Source: UBA1738 sp045577675
GTDB lineage: Bacteria; Bacillota; Clostridia; UBA1381
Reading direction: 5' to 3'
DNA length: 16,876 nucleotides
Assembly: GCA_045577675.1 (NCBI GenBank)
Contig: JAZNIV010000072.1
Coordinates: 1 to 16,876, forward strand
In this document: positions 7,306 through 13,819 of the stretch, one piece after another
Layout: each line of letters begins with the position of its first letter
Position numbering within the stretch: position 1 is the first letter of the stretch
The notes under the pieces: generated by a model
The model's database searches: none
What the model saw: only the letters and a program-made list of their open reading frames with translations
What the model was told of the DNA's origin: nothing
Translations under genes and position numbers: made by a program

Positions 7306-8216
7306 ATACAAAAGTGGATTTGTGTGGTTGGACCTTGGATAATCCTATCATTCCTGCAAGCGGAACGTTTGGTTACGGGTTTGAATTTTCAAGGCTTTAC
7401 GATATAAATATGCTTGGCTCTTTCTCTTTTAAAGGTACAACAAAGGAAGCAAGGTTCGGAAACCCAACTCCAAGGATTGCAGAATGTACTGCCGGTATGA
7501 TTAATTCGGTTGGCCTTCAAAATCCGGGTGTTGATAAGGTAATCGAGGAAGAACTGCCCAAAATTAAAACATTCTTTAAGAAAAAACTTGTTGCAAACAT
7601 AGGCGGCTTTTCAATTGAAGATTTTACTTATGCCGCAGAAAAGTTTGATAAAGAAGAGCAGATAGGTATTCTTGAAGTAAATATAAGCTGCCCTAATCTT
7701 CACGCAGGCGGCGAAAACTTTGGTAATAATGCAAAATCTGCAGCAGAGGTTACTAAAGCTGTTAAGGCTGTTACTAAAAAGCCGGTATTCATAAAGCTAT
7801 CACCGAATGTAACTGATATTGTTTCAATCGCTAAAGCCTGTGAAGATTCAGGAGCTGACGGAATCAGTATGATTAATACACTTCTCGGAATGAGAATTGA
7901 TTTAAAGACAAAAAAGCCCGTTATTGCTAATAAAATGGGCGGTTTTTCAGGGCCGGCAATAAAGCCTGTTGCTGTCAGAATGATTTATCAGGTTTACGAT
8001 GCTGTTAAAATACCTATTATCGGTATGGGCGGTGTTCAAAATGCCGAGGACGTAATAGAACTTATGCTTGCCGGTGCTACAGGAGTTTCTGTGGGTGCTG
8101 CAAATCTTGTTTACCCTTATGTTTGTAAGGATATAATAGAAGCTTTGCCGAGAGTTATGGAAAAATACGGAATAACAAGTTTAAAGGATATTATAGGAGG
8201 TGCTCACTTTGGGTAA
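7299..8216 (+). CDS. pyrD: Dihydroorotate dehydrogenase catalytic subunit, class 1B
   Basis: This subunit oxidises dihydroorotate to orotate using FMN in the cytoplasm and works with PyrK. The 305-residue TIM-barrel protein carries the class 1 catalytic cysteine C131 in NISCPNLHAGG, the N-terminal PASGTFGYG segment, and the C-terminal FMN phosphate loops GMGGVQ and GATGVSVGAA. The start at 7299 is set by AAGGAGG at 7285-7291. An upstream in-frame ATG at 7260 would add 13 residues inside pyrK without a binding site. Adjacent pyrK supports the 1B assignment over the fumarate-linked 1A class. Confidence 0.96.
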   Translation: MVDTKVDLCGWTLDNPIIPASGTFGYGFEFSRLYDINMLGSFSFKGTTKEARFGNPTPRIAECTAGMINSVGLQNPGVDKVIEEELPKIKTFFKKKLVANIGGFSIEDFTYAAEKFDKEEQIGILEVNISCPNLHAGGENFGNNAKSAAEVTKAVKAVTKKPVFIKLSPNVTDIVSIAKACEDSGADGISMINTLLGMRIDLKTKKPVIANKMGGFSGPAIKPVAVRMIYQVYDAVKIPIIGMGGVQNAEDVIELMLAGATGVSVGAANLVYPYVCKDIIEALPRVMEKYGITSLKDIIGGAHFG

Positions 8217-8907
8217 GGATGTTATTATTGCCTGCGACTTTTCAAGTAAGCAGGAGGTTATGAGTTTTCTTGATAAGTTTCAGGGAAGAAAACCATTTGT
8301 AAAAATTGGTATGGAGCTTTTCTATGCAGAAGGTCCGTCAATTGTAAAGGAAATTAAGGAAAGTGGTCATAAGATTTTCCTTGACTTAAAGCTTTGCGAT
8401 ATTCCGAATACTGTAAAAAAAGCTATGGCGGTTCTTTCAAACCTTGATGTAGATATGTGCAATCTTCATGCATCAGGAACAAAGGCTATGATGGAAGCAG
8501 CTATTGAAGGTCTTACAAGGCCTGACGGAACGCGTCCGCTTTTAATTGCAGTAACACAGCTTACATCAACAAGCGAAGAGAGAATGAAAAATGATTTACT
8601 TATAAATGAACCGCTTGACAAGGTTGTAATGCACTATGCAAAATGTGCAACAGAGTGCGGTCTTGACGGTGTTGTATGCACACAGTTTGAGGCAGGTAAA
8701 GTTAAAGAGGTTTGCGGCAAGGACTTTATGACGGTAACTCCTGGTGTTCGTTTCGCTGATGGTGATGTTGGTGACCAGGTAAGAATTACTACACCTGAAA
8801 AGGCAAAGGAAATCGGCTCTGATTATATCGTTGTAGGCCGACCTGTTACTCAGGCTGAGGACCCTGTTAAGGCATATGAAAGATGTGTCAAAGAGTTTGT
8901 AGGTTGA
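8209..8907 (+). CDS. pyrF: Orotidine 5'-phosphate decarboxylase
   Basis: This enzyme decarboxylates OMP to UMP, the last step of the pathway. The 232-residue TIM barrel has D10, K32 and the catalytic DxKxxD array D59-K61-D64 in FLDLKLCDIPNT; C63 stands where His is usual. The phosphate-binding end includes TPGVRF and GRPVTQA. The start is a TTG at 8209, placed eight bases after AGGAGG (8195-8200). A GTG at 8200 is in frame but overlaps the binding site itself, so it is unlikely to be used. The gene overlaps the end of pyrD by 8 nt. A TTG start may lower its translation relative to its neighbours. Confidence 0.94.
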   Translation: MGKDVIIACDFSSKQEVMSFLDKFQGRKPFVKIGMELFYAEGPSIVKEIKESGHKIFLDLKLCDIPNTVKKAMAVLSNLDVDMCNLHASGTKAMMEAAIEGLTRPDGTRPLLIAVTQLTSTSEERMKNDLLINEPLDKVVMHYAKCATECGLDGVVCTQFEAGKVKEVCGKDFMTVTPGVRFADGDVGDQVRITTPEKAKEIGSDYIVVGRPVTQAEDPVKAYERCVKEFVG

Positions 8908-8921
8908 TAGGAGGATAAAAA

Positions 8922-9560
8922 ATGGAAAAATTAATTGCTAAGGATTTATTATCAATTGGTGCTGTTTTCTTAAGACCGGAGGATCCGTTTACATGGGCAA
9001 GCGGAATTAAAAGCCCGATTTACTGTGACAACAGACTTACACTTACTGCTCCGACTGTTCGTAATGATGTTGAAAACGGTCTTGCAAAAATCATAAAGGA
9101 AGAATACCCTGACGCAGAGGTTTTAATGGGTACATCAACTGCAGGTATTGCTCATGCTGCAATTACGGCACACCTTCTTGATATGCCTATGGGCTATGTG
9201 CGTTCAGGTGCGAAGGACCACGGAAGAGGAAACCAGATTGAAGGCAAGCTTGAAAAAGGTCAGAAGGTAGTTGTAGTTGAAGACCTTATCTCAACAGGCG
9301 GTAGTGTTATTGAGGTTGTTGAAGCTTTAAGAGAAGCAGGAGCTGAGGTATTAGGTATCGCATCAATCTTTACCTACGGAATGAAAAAAGGACTTGAACG
9401 TATGGCAGCGGCAAATGTTAAAAATGTTAGCCTTTCAAATTTTGATGCTGTATGTCGGGTAGCAGCAGAAGAGGGAATCATAAAAGAAAGTGACATTGAA
9501 AGACTTATAGCATTCAGAAATAATCCAAGCGATGAAAGCTGGATCGGAGGCAATAAATAA
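8922..9560 (+). CDS. pyrE: Orotate phosphoribosyltransferase
   Basis: This enzyme joins orotate with PRPP to give OMP. The 212-residue type I phosphoribosyltransferase has the PRPP-binding motif VVVVEDLISTGG around residues 116-127, with the acidic pair E120-D121, and the flexible catalytic loop SGAKDHGRGNQIEG around 95-108 with K98 and H100. It sits 14 nt after pyrF with AGGAGG upstream, and its stop codon shares one base with the pyrB start. Length is normal. Confidence 0.96.
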   Translation: MEKLIAKDLLSIGAVFLRPEDPFTWASGIKSPIYCDNRLTLTAPTVRNDVENGLAKIIKEEYPDAEVLMGTSTAGIAHAAITAHLLDMPMGYVRSGAKDHGRGNQIEGKLEKGQKVVVVEDLISTGGSVIEVVEALREAGAEVLGIASIFTYGMKKGLERMAAANVKNVSLSNFDAVCRVAAEEGIIKESDIERLIAFRNNPSDESWIGGNK

Positions 9561-10474
9561 TGAGAAGCCTTATCAATATTACCGATTTGTCGGTTACAGA
9601 AATTGAAGAGCTTATTAATGTTGCAAATGATATAATTGCTAATCCTGAAAAATACAGAGAGAAGTGTAGATATAAAAAACTTGCAACCTTGTTTTTTGAG
9701 CCATCAACAAGAACAAGGCTGAGCTTCGAGGCTGCAATGATGGAGCTTGGTGGAAATGTTTTGGGATTTTCCGAATCTCAAAGCTCATCTGCCGCAAAAG
9801 GTGAAAGTGTTGCAGATACCGCAAAAACGGTATCCTGTTATGCAGATATTATTGCAATGCGTCATCCTAAGGAGGGAGCACCTCAGGTTGCAATGATGAA
9901 TGCTTCAATTCCTGTAATTAATGCAGGCGATGGCGGACATAACCACCCTACACAGACACTTACAGATTTACTTACGATTTCAAGAGAAAAAGGAAGACTT
10001 TCCAACTTCACAATCGGTTTTTGCGGCGACCTCAAGTTTGGAAGAACTGTGCATAGCTTAATTGCAGCACTTTCAAGATATGAAAATATTAAAATTTATC
10101 TTATTTCTCCTGATGAGTTAAAGCTTCCGAGCTATGTCAAAAATGATGTGCTTAAAAAGAACAACATAGAGTATGTTCAGACATCCAGCCTTGAAGATGC
10201 AGTTCCAAATCTGGATATTCTCTATATGACACGTGTTCAGCGGGAACGTTTCTTTAACGAAGAGGATTATCTCCGCTTAAAGGATAGATATATTCTGACT
10301 CCGGAAAAGCTTGCTGATGCCAGGGAAGACTTGTGCATAATGCATCCTCTTCCGAGGGTTAATGAAATATCTCCTGCTATTGATGATGACAAGCGTGCAT
10401 GCTATTTTAAGCAGGTTTTATACGGAAAGTATATCAGAATGGCACTTATTTTAAAGCTTCTGGAGGTGGAATAA
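9560..10474 (+). CDS. pyrB: Aspartate carbamoyltransferase catalytic subunit
   Basis: This subunit transfers the carbamoyl group to aspartate, the committed step. The 304 residues contain the carbamoyl-phosphate site FFEPSTRTRLSF with S49-T50-R51-T52, the mobile SSSAAKGES loop with K80, RHP at 101-103, HPTQTL from H129, and a C-terminal MHPLPR aspartate-loop motif. The start overlaps the pyrE stop (TAATG) with GGAGG about 10 bases upstream. With pyrI directly behind, the enzyme is expected to be the regulated dodecameric type found in E. coli, not the unregulated trimer of Bacillus. Confidence 0.97.
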   Translation: MRSLINITDLSVTEIEELINVANDIIANPEKYREKCRYKKLATLFFEPSTRTRLSFEAAMMELGGNVLGFSESQSSSAAKGESVADTAKTVSCYADIIAMRHPKEGAPQVAMMNASIPVINAGDGGHNHPTQTLTDLLTISREKGRLSNFTIGFCGDLKFGRTVHSLIAALSRYENIKIYLISPDELKLPSYVKNDVLKKNNIEYVQTSSLEDAVPNLDILYMTRVQRERFFNEEDYLRLKDRYILTPEKLADAREDLCIMHPLPRVNEISPAIDDDKRACYFKQVLYGKYIRMALILKLLEVE

Positions 10475-10894
10475 ATGAATATTGATTCTATCAAAAACGG
10501 AATTGTTATTGACCATATTACCGCAGGCAACGGAATGAAGCTTTATCAGCTTTTAAACCTTGATGAGCTTGAATGTTCGGTTGCAATTATTAAGAATGTC
10601 GGAAGCTTTAAGACCGGTAAAAAGGACATCATCAAAATTGATGCGGATATTAAGGTGGATATGGATATTCTTGGTTATGTTGACCCTGGAGTTACCATAA
10701 ACATAATTAAGGACGGAAAAGTTTTTGAAAAAGCAAAGATCGAGCTTCCGGAAACACTTACCAATGTTATTTTTTGTAAAAATCCAAGATGTATTACATC
10801 AACAGAGCATGAAATAAAACATATTTTTAAGCTCTCAGATAAGGATAAACGTATCTACAGATGTGTTTACTGTGAAACAAAGGCAAATCAGTAA
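10475..10894 (+). CDS. pyrI: Aspartate carbamoyltransferase regulatory chain
   Basis: This chain binds nucleotide effectors and the catalytic trimers, giving feedback control of PyrB. The 139-residue protein has an N-terminal allosteric domain (ITAGNGMKLYQLL, then KNVGSFKTGKKD near 40-51) and a C-terminal zinc domain with C101, C106, C130 and C133 (CKNPRC and CVYC). The start codon follows the pyrB stop with no gap and uses GGAGG inside the end of pyrB. It is the last gene of the operon. No terminator hairpin follows it; a new promoter begins 8 nt downstream. Confidence 0.96.
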   Translation: MNIDSIKNGIVIDHITAGNGMKLYQLLNLDELECSVAIIKNVGSFKTGKKDIIKIDADIKVDMDILGYVDPGVTINIIKDGKVFEKAKIELPETLTNVIFCKNPRCITSTEHEIKHIFKLSDKDKRIYRCVYCETKANQ

Positions 10895-10902
10895 AAAATC
10901 TG

Positions 10903-10931
10903 TTGACACAGGGCTTAAATTGTGTTATTAT
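10903..10931 (+). promoter_or_regulatory. Promoter of the methionine operon
   Basis: TTGACA (10903-10908), a 17-nt spacer and TATTAT (10926-10931), with TGT giving an extended -10. It begins 8 nt after the pyrI stop and sits immediately before the T-box leader; transcription would start near 10938. Confidence 0.85.
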
Positions 10932-10937
10932 GTAAAA

Positions 10938-11215
10938 AGATAAGGCAATGAAAAGAAGAGTAAGTGCAGAGATAGTTAAGGAGAGAGCCTTGCCGGTGGG
11001 AATAGGCAACGAAGGCTGCACCGAAGATGGTCTTGGAGCTGCGTACCGAGTGTTTATGCATCAGGCTACGATGGGAACGCCCATTACAGCGTAGGAGTAT
11101 CGAAAAATCTGTACTCTGTGAGGCTTATGTCGTGAGGCATAAGTGAATTAAGGTGGTAACACGGAGAAATTAACCTTCGTCCTTAAGAATTAGTTTTCTT
11201 TTGGCGAAGGTTTTT
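10938..11215 (+). promoter_or_regulatory. T-box riboswitch, methionine specifier (AUG)
   Basis: This leader senses uncharged tRNA. Stem I has the S-turn AGTA (10959-10962), an upper helix GTGCAG (10964-10969) / CTGCAC (11016-11021), and the opposite strand C-GAA-G-ATG-G with GAA at 11023-11025 and the specifier ATG at 11027-11029. This is the arrangement of the well-known Bacillus glyQS leader, where GGC occupies the specifier position. The distal loop GGTGGGAA is present near 10995. Stem III is CTTATGTC / GGCATAAG (11124-11143). The T-box core AGGTGGTAACACGG is at 11151-11164, ahead of the terminator. The AUG specifier matches the downstream methionine genes. Confidence 0.92.
11173..11215 (+). 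terminator. T-box terminator, methionine leader
   Basis: ACCTTCG (11173-11179) pairs with CGAAGGT (11205-11211), followed by five T (11211-11215). The 5' arm overlaps the segment that would pair with the T-box to form the antiterminator, so the two folds exclude each other. Confidence 0.8.
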
Positions 11216-11240
11216 GTTTATAATGAAAGGATGATTTAAA

Positions 11241-12518
11241 ATGAGCAATTACAATGTAGAAACAAAATGTATTCAAAGCGGATATAAACCTGAAAATGGT
11301 GAACCGAGAGTTCTTCCGATATACCAAAGCACAACATATAAATATGATTCTGCTGACCATTTAGGCGACCTTTTTGACCTGAAGGCTCCAGGACATATGT
11401 ATTCAAGAATTTCAAATCCAACTCTTGAATGTGTTGAGAGTAAGATTGCAGATTTAGAAGGAGGAGTTGGAGCGGTTTTAACTACGTCCGGGCAGGCTGC
11501 TAATTTTCTTGCGATTTTGAATATTACATCATCAGGACAGAATTTCATCAGCCTATCTTCAATTTACGGAGGAACAATCAACTTGTTTGCAGTGACATTG
11601 AAAAGATTAGGTATTGAGGTTCGCTTTGTAACACCTGATATGAGCGAAGAAGAAATTGATGCTTTATTTGACGATAATACCCGTCTTGTTTTTGGCGAAA
11701 CAATTGCTAACCCTGCACTTAATGTTCTTGATATTGAAAAATATGCAGCCATTGCTCATAAACACGGTGTTCCGCTTATGGTTGACAATACCTTTGCGAC
11801 GCCAATTCTTTGCAGACCGATAGAATTTGGTGCTGACATTGTAATTCACTCAACTACAAAGTATATGGACGGTCATGCAACTGTTGTAGGTGGCGTTGTT
11901 GTTGACAGTGGTAAATTCAATTGGGAAAATGGTAAATTCCCTGAGCTTACCGAGCCTGATGAATCATATCATGGAGTTAAGTACACAGAGCAGTTTGGAA
12001 ATACTGCATTTTGTACTAAGCTTAGAGTTCAGCTTGTTCGCGACCTCGGCGTTGCACCGAGTGCAATGAATGCCTTTCTATTAAATCTTGGCCTTGAAAC
12101 ACTCCACGTGCGAATGGAAAGACATTGCGAAAACGCGTTAAAGGTAGCAAAGTTCCTTGAAGAAAACGAAAAAATTTCATGGGTTAACTATCCTAAGCTT
12201 CCTTCAAATGAATACTTTGAGCTTGCAGAAAAGTACCTGCCAAAGGGTGCGTGTGGTGTAATTTCATTTGGAATAAAGGGAGGAAGAGAGGCTGCTGTTA
12301 AATTTATGGATAGTCTTAAACTAGCAGCTATTGTTGTTCACGTTGCTGATGCAAGAACCTGTGTACTTCACCCTGCATCAACAACACACCGTCAGCTTAC
12401 CGACGAGCAGCTTGTAGCAGCCGGAATAGGTGCCGACCTTATAAGAATGTCAGTTGGAATTGAAAACGCAGATGACATTATTGAAGATATAAAACAAGCA
12501 TTGAATGAGGTGAAATAA
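11241..12518 (+). CDS. metY: O-acetylhomoserine sulfhydrylase
   Basis: This PLP enzyme of the Cys/Met metabolism family makes homocysteine from O-acetylhomoserine and sulfide. The 425-residue length fits MetY better than the roughly 380-400 residues of cystathionine gamma-synthase or lyase. The PLP lysine is K207 in HSTTKYMDGH. Other family motifs are YSRISNPT near 54-61, the TTSGQAAN cofactor loop near 81-88 and the C-terminal RMSVGIE. AAAGGA at 11226-11231 provides the ribosome site. It is controlled by the Met T-box, overlaps metA by 1 nt, and metA supplies its substrate. Aromatic or cysteine-derived alternatives are unlikely given this context. Confidence 0.93.
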   Translation: MSNYNVETKCIQSGYKPENGEPRVLPIYQSTTYKYDSADHLGDLFDLKAPGHMYSRISNPTLECVESKIADLEGGVGAVLTTSGQAANFLAILNITSSGQNFISLSSIYGGTINLFAVTLKRLGIEVRFVTPDMSEEEIDALFDDNTRLVFGETIANPALNVLDIEKYAAIAHKHGVPLMVDNTFATPILCRPIEFGADIVIHSTTKYMDGHATVVGGVVVDSGKFNWENGKFPELTEPDESYHGVKYTEQFGNTAFCTKLRVQLVRDLGVAPSAMNAFLLNLGLETLHVRMERHCENALKVAKFLEENEKISWVNYPKLPSNEYFELAEKYLPKGACGVISFGIKGGREAAVKFMDSLKLAAIVVHVADARTCVLHPASTTHRQLTDEQLVAAGIGADLIRMSVGIENADDIIEDIKQALNEVK

Positions 12519-13435
12519 TGCCAATTAAAATCCCAAACGATCTGCCGGCAACAGAAATCCTTAACGAGGAAAATATATTCGTTATAACCGAAACAAGAGC
12601 ATTAACGCAGGATATTCGTCCGCTTAAAATTCTTCTTTTAAACCTGATGCCTACTAAAATTGTTACAGAAACGCAATTTTCAAGGCTTTTAGGAAATACT
12701 CCGCTTCAGGTTGAGCTTGAGTTTTTACAGACAGCAACTCACAAGTCTACCCATACAGATGAACAGCATCTTATTTCATTCTACAAGACTTTTGATGAAA
12801 TAAAGCATAAAAAGTACGATGGAATGATTATCACAGGAGCACCTGTTGAGAAAATGGAGTTTGAAGAGGTGAATTACTGGCAGGAGCTTTGCGAAATTAT
12901 GGAATGGAGCAAAACGCATGTAACGAGTACATTTCATATATGTTGGGGAGCTCAGGCAGGACTTTATTATCATTACGGAATTAATAAGAAGCCGTTAAAA
13001 GAGAAATTATTTGGAGTTTTTCCACACACAGTGGAGTATAAGAAATCCATTTTGTTCCGTGGATTTGATGATACCTTTATGGTTCCTCATTCACGTCATA
13101 CAACAATACTTCGCGAGGACATCGAAAAGGTTCCGGAGCTTAAAATTCTTTCAAGCTCCGAAAAAGCCGGTGTGTATGTTATCTCTACAGATAAGGGAAG
13201 ACAGATTTTTGTTACAGGTCATTCTGAATACGATGCTGATACACTCCAAAAAGAGTATTTGCGTGATAAAAATGCAGGTCTTAAAATTAAGATTCCTGAA
13301 AATTATTTTAAGGATGACGATGAACTGCAGCCACCGGTTGTTTCGTGGAGAAGTCACGCAAATCTTCTATACTCTAACTGGCTTAACTATTTTGTGTACC
13401 AGACAACTCCTTATGATATTGAAGAAATTCACTAA
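12518..13435 (+). CDS. metA: Homoserine O-acetyltransferase, MetA type
   Basis: This enzyme acylates homoserine as the entry step to methionine. The 305-residue protein has the MetA catalytic set: C142 in FHICWGAQ, and H235 and E237 in VTGHSEYD, at the same numbers as in E. coli MetA. Residue 111 is glutamate (GAPVEKMEF). In characterised MetA enzymes Glu here goes with acetyl-CoA use and Gly with succinyl-CoA, so the product is probably O-acetylhomoserine despite the common name homoserine succinyltransferase. This fits its partner MetY. The start overlaps the metY stop (TAATG) behind GAGGTGA. No terminator follows before the next promoter. Confidence 0.95.
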   Translation: MPIKIPNDLPATEILNEENIFVITETRALTQDIRPLKILLLNLMPTKIVTETQFSRLLGNTPLQVELEFLQTATHKSTHTDEQHLISFYKTFDEIKHKKYDGMIITGAPVEKMEFEEVNYWQELCEIMEWSKTHVTSTFHICWGAQAGLYYHYGINKKPLKEKLFGVFPHTVEYKKSILFRGFDDTFMVPHSRHTTILREDIEKVPELKILSSSEKAGVYVISTDKGRQIFVTGHSEYDADTLQKEYLRDKNAGLKIKIPENYFKDDDELQPPVVSWRSHANLLYSNWLNYFVYQTTPYDIEEIH

Positions 13436-13460
13436 ATATGACAAATCTTTAAAAATAATC

Positions 13461-13489
13461 TTGACATTATGCCAAGGATGTGGTAAAAT
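13461..13489 (+). promoter_or_regulatory. Promoter of the acyl-CoA ligase operon
   Basis: TTGACA (13461-13466), a 17-nt spacer and TAAAAT (13484-13489), with TGG forming an extended -10. It begins 25 nt after the metA stop. Transcription would start near 13496, just upstream of the second T-box. Confidence 0.85.
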
Positions 13490-13495
13490 AGCTGT

Positions 13496-13791
13496 ATCAG
13501 TTGAATATAAAGGCGTTGAAGGAGAGGGTCTTTGTAATAAAATCTTCAGAGAGAATTGACGGGTGGTGCGAGTCAAAAGGTTTTTCAAATGATTTGTAGC
13601 TCCTGAGCCGGAAGGAAGAAAGCAAATTTTGTTAGTAGAACCTTCCCGTGTTTGCTACGTTAGTGTATAGGGCTTGATAGAGTCTGAAGCGGCGTTATTC
13701 TATAACGCAATTTGAGTGGTACCGCGGGTTATAATTCTTTGAATTATTGCTCGTCTCAAGGATTTTATTATATCTTTGGGGCGAGCTTTTT
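13496..13791 (+). promoter_or_regulatory. T-box riboswitch, specifier uncertain (GUA/Val in register)
   Basis: The T-box core GAGTGGTACCGCGGG is at 13714-13728. Stem I shows a kink-turn: GGC (13512-13514) / GCC (13607-13609), bulge plus GA against GA, then AGGAG (13520-13524) / CTCCT (13600-13604). Its upper helix includes AAAATCTT / AAGGTTTT, and its distal loop is GGGTGGTGCGA (13561-13571). A stem II pseudoknot is visible, GGAAGG (13610-13615) / CCTTCC (13641-13646) crossed by AGCAAA (13621-13626) / TTTGCT (13651-13656), as is stem III, GCGTTAT / ATAACGC (13692-13708). The specifier loop lacks a canonical AGTA/GAA pair. By distance from the lower helix the specifier would be GTA at 13596-13598 (Val), but TGT, TTT, TTG or ATG nearby cannot be excluded. 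Confidence 0.88.
13749..13791 (+). terminator. T-box terminator, acyl-CoA ligase leader
   Basis: GCTCGTCTCAAG (13749-13760) pairs with TTTGGGGCGAGC (13775-13786) through a 12-bp stem with several G-T pairs, followed by five T (13787-13791). It lies 28 nt before the coding start. Confidence 0.85.
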
Positions 13792-13819
13792 ATATGCCCC
13801 ATACTTAAGAGGTGTTTAT

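Noticed and set aside
13011..13559. 182-residue plus-strand open frame overlapping the end of metA
   Set aside because: It is out of frame with conserved metA, continues into the promoter and T-box, and shows no recognisable protein pattern.
13712..13819. Longer N-terminus for the ligase fusion starting at 13712
   Set aside because: This stretch is the T-box core and terminator hairpin; the ATG at 13820 has its own AAGAGGTG site and begins a normal HTH protein.
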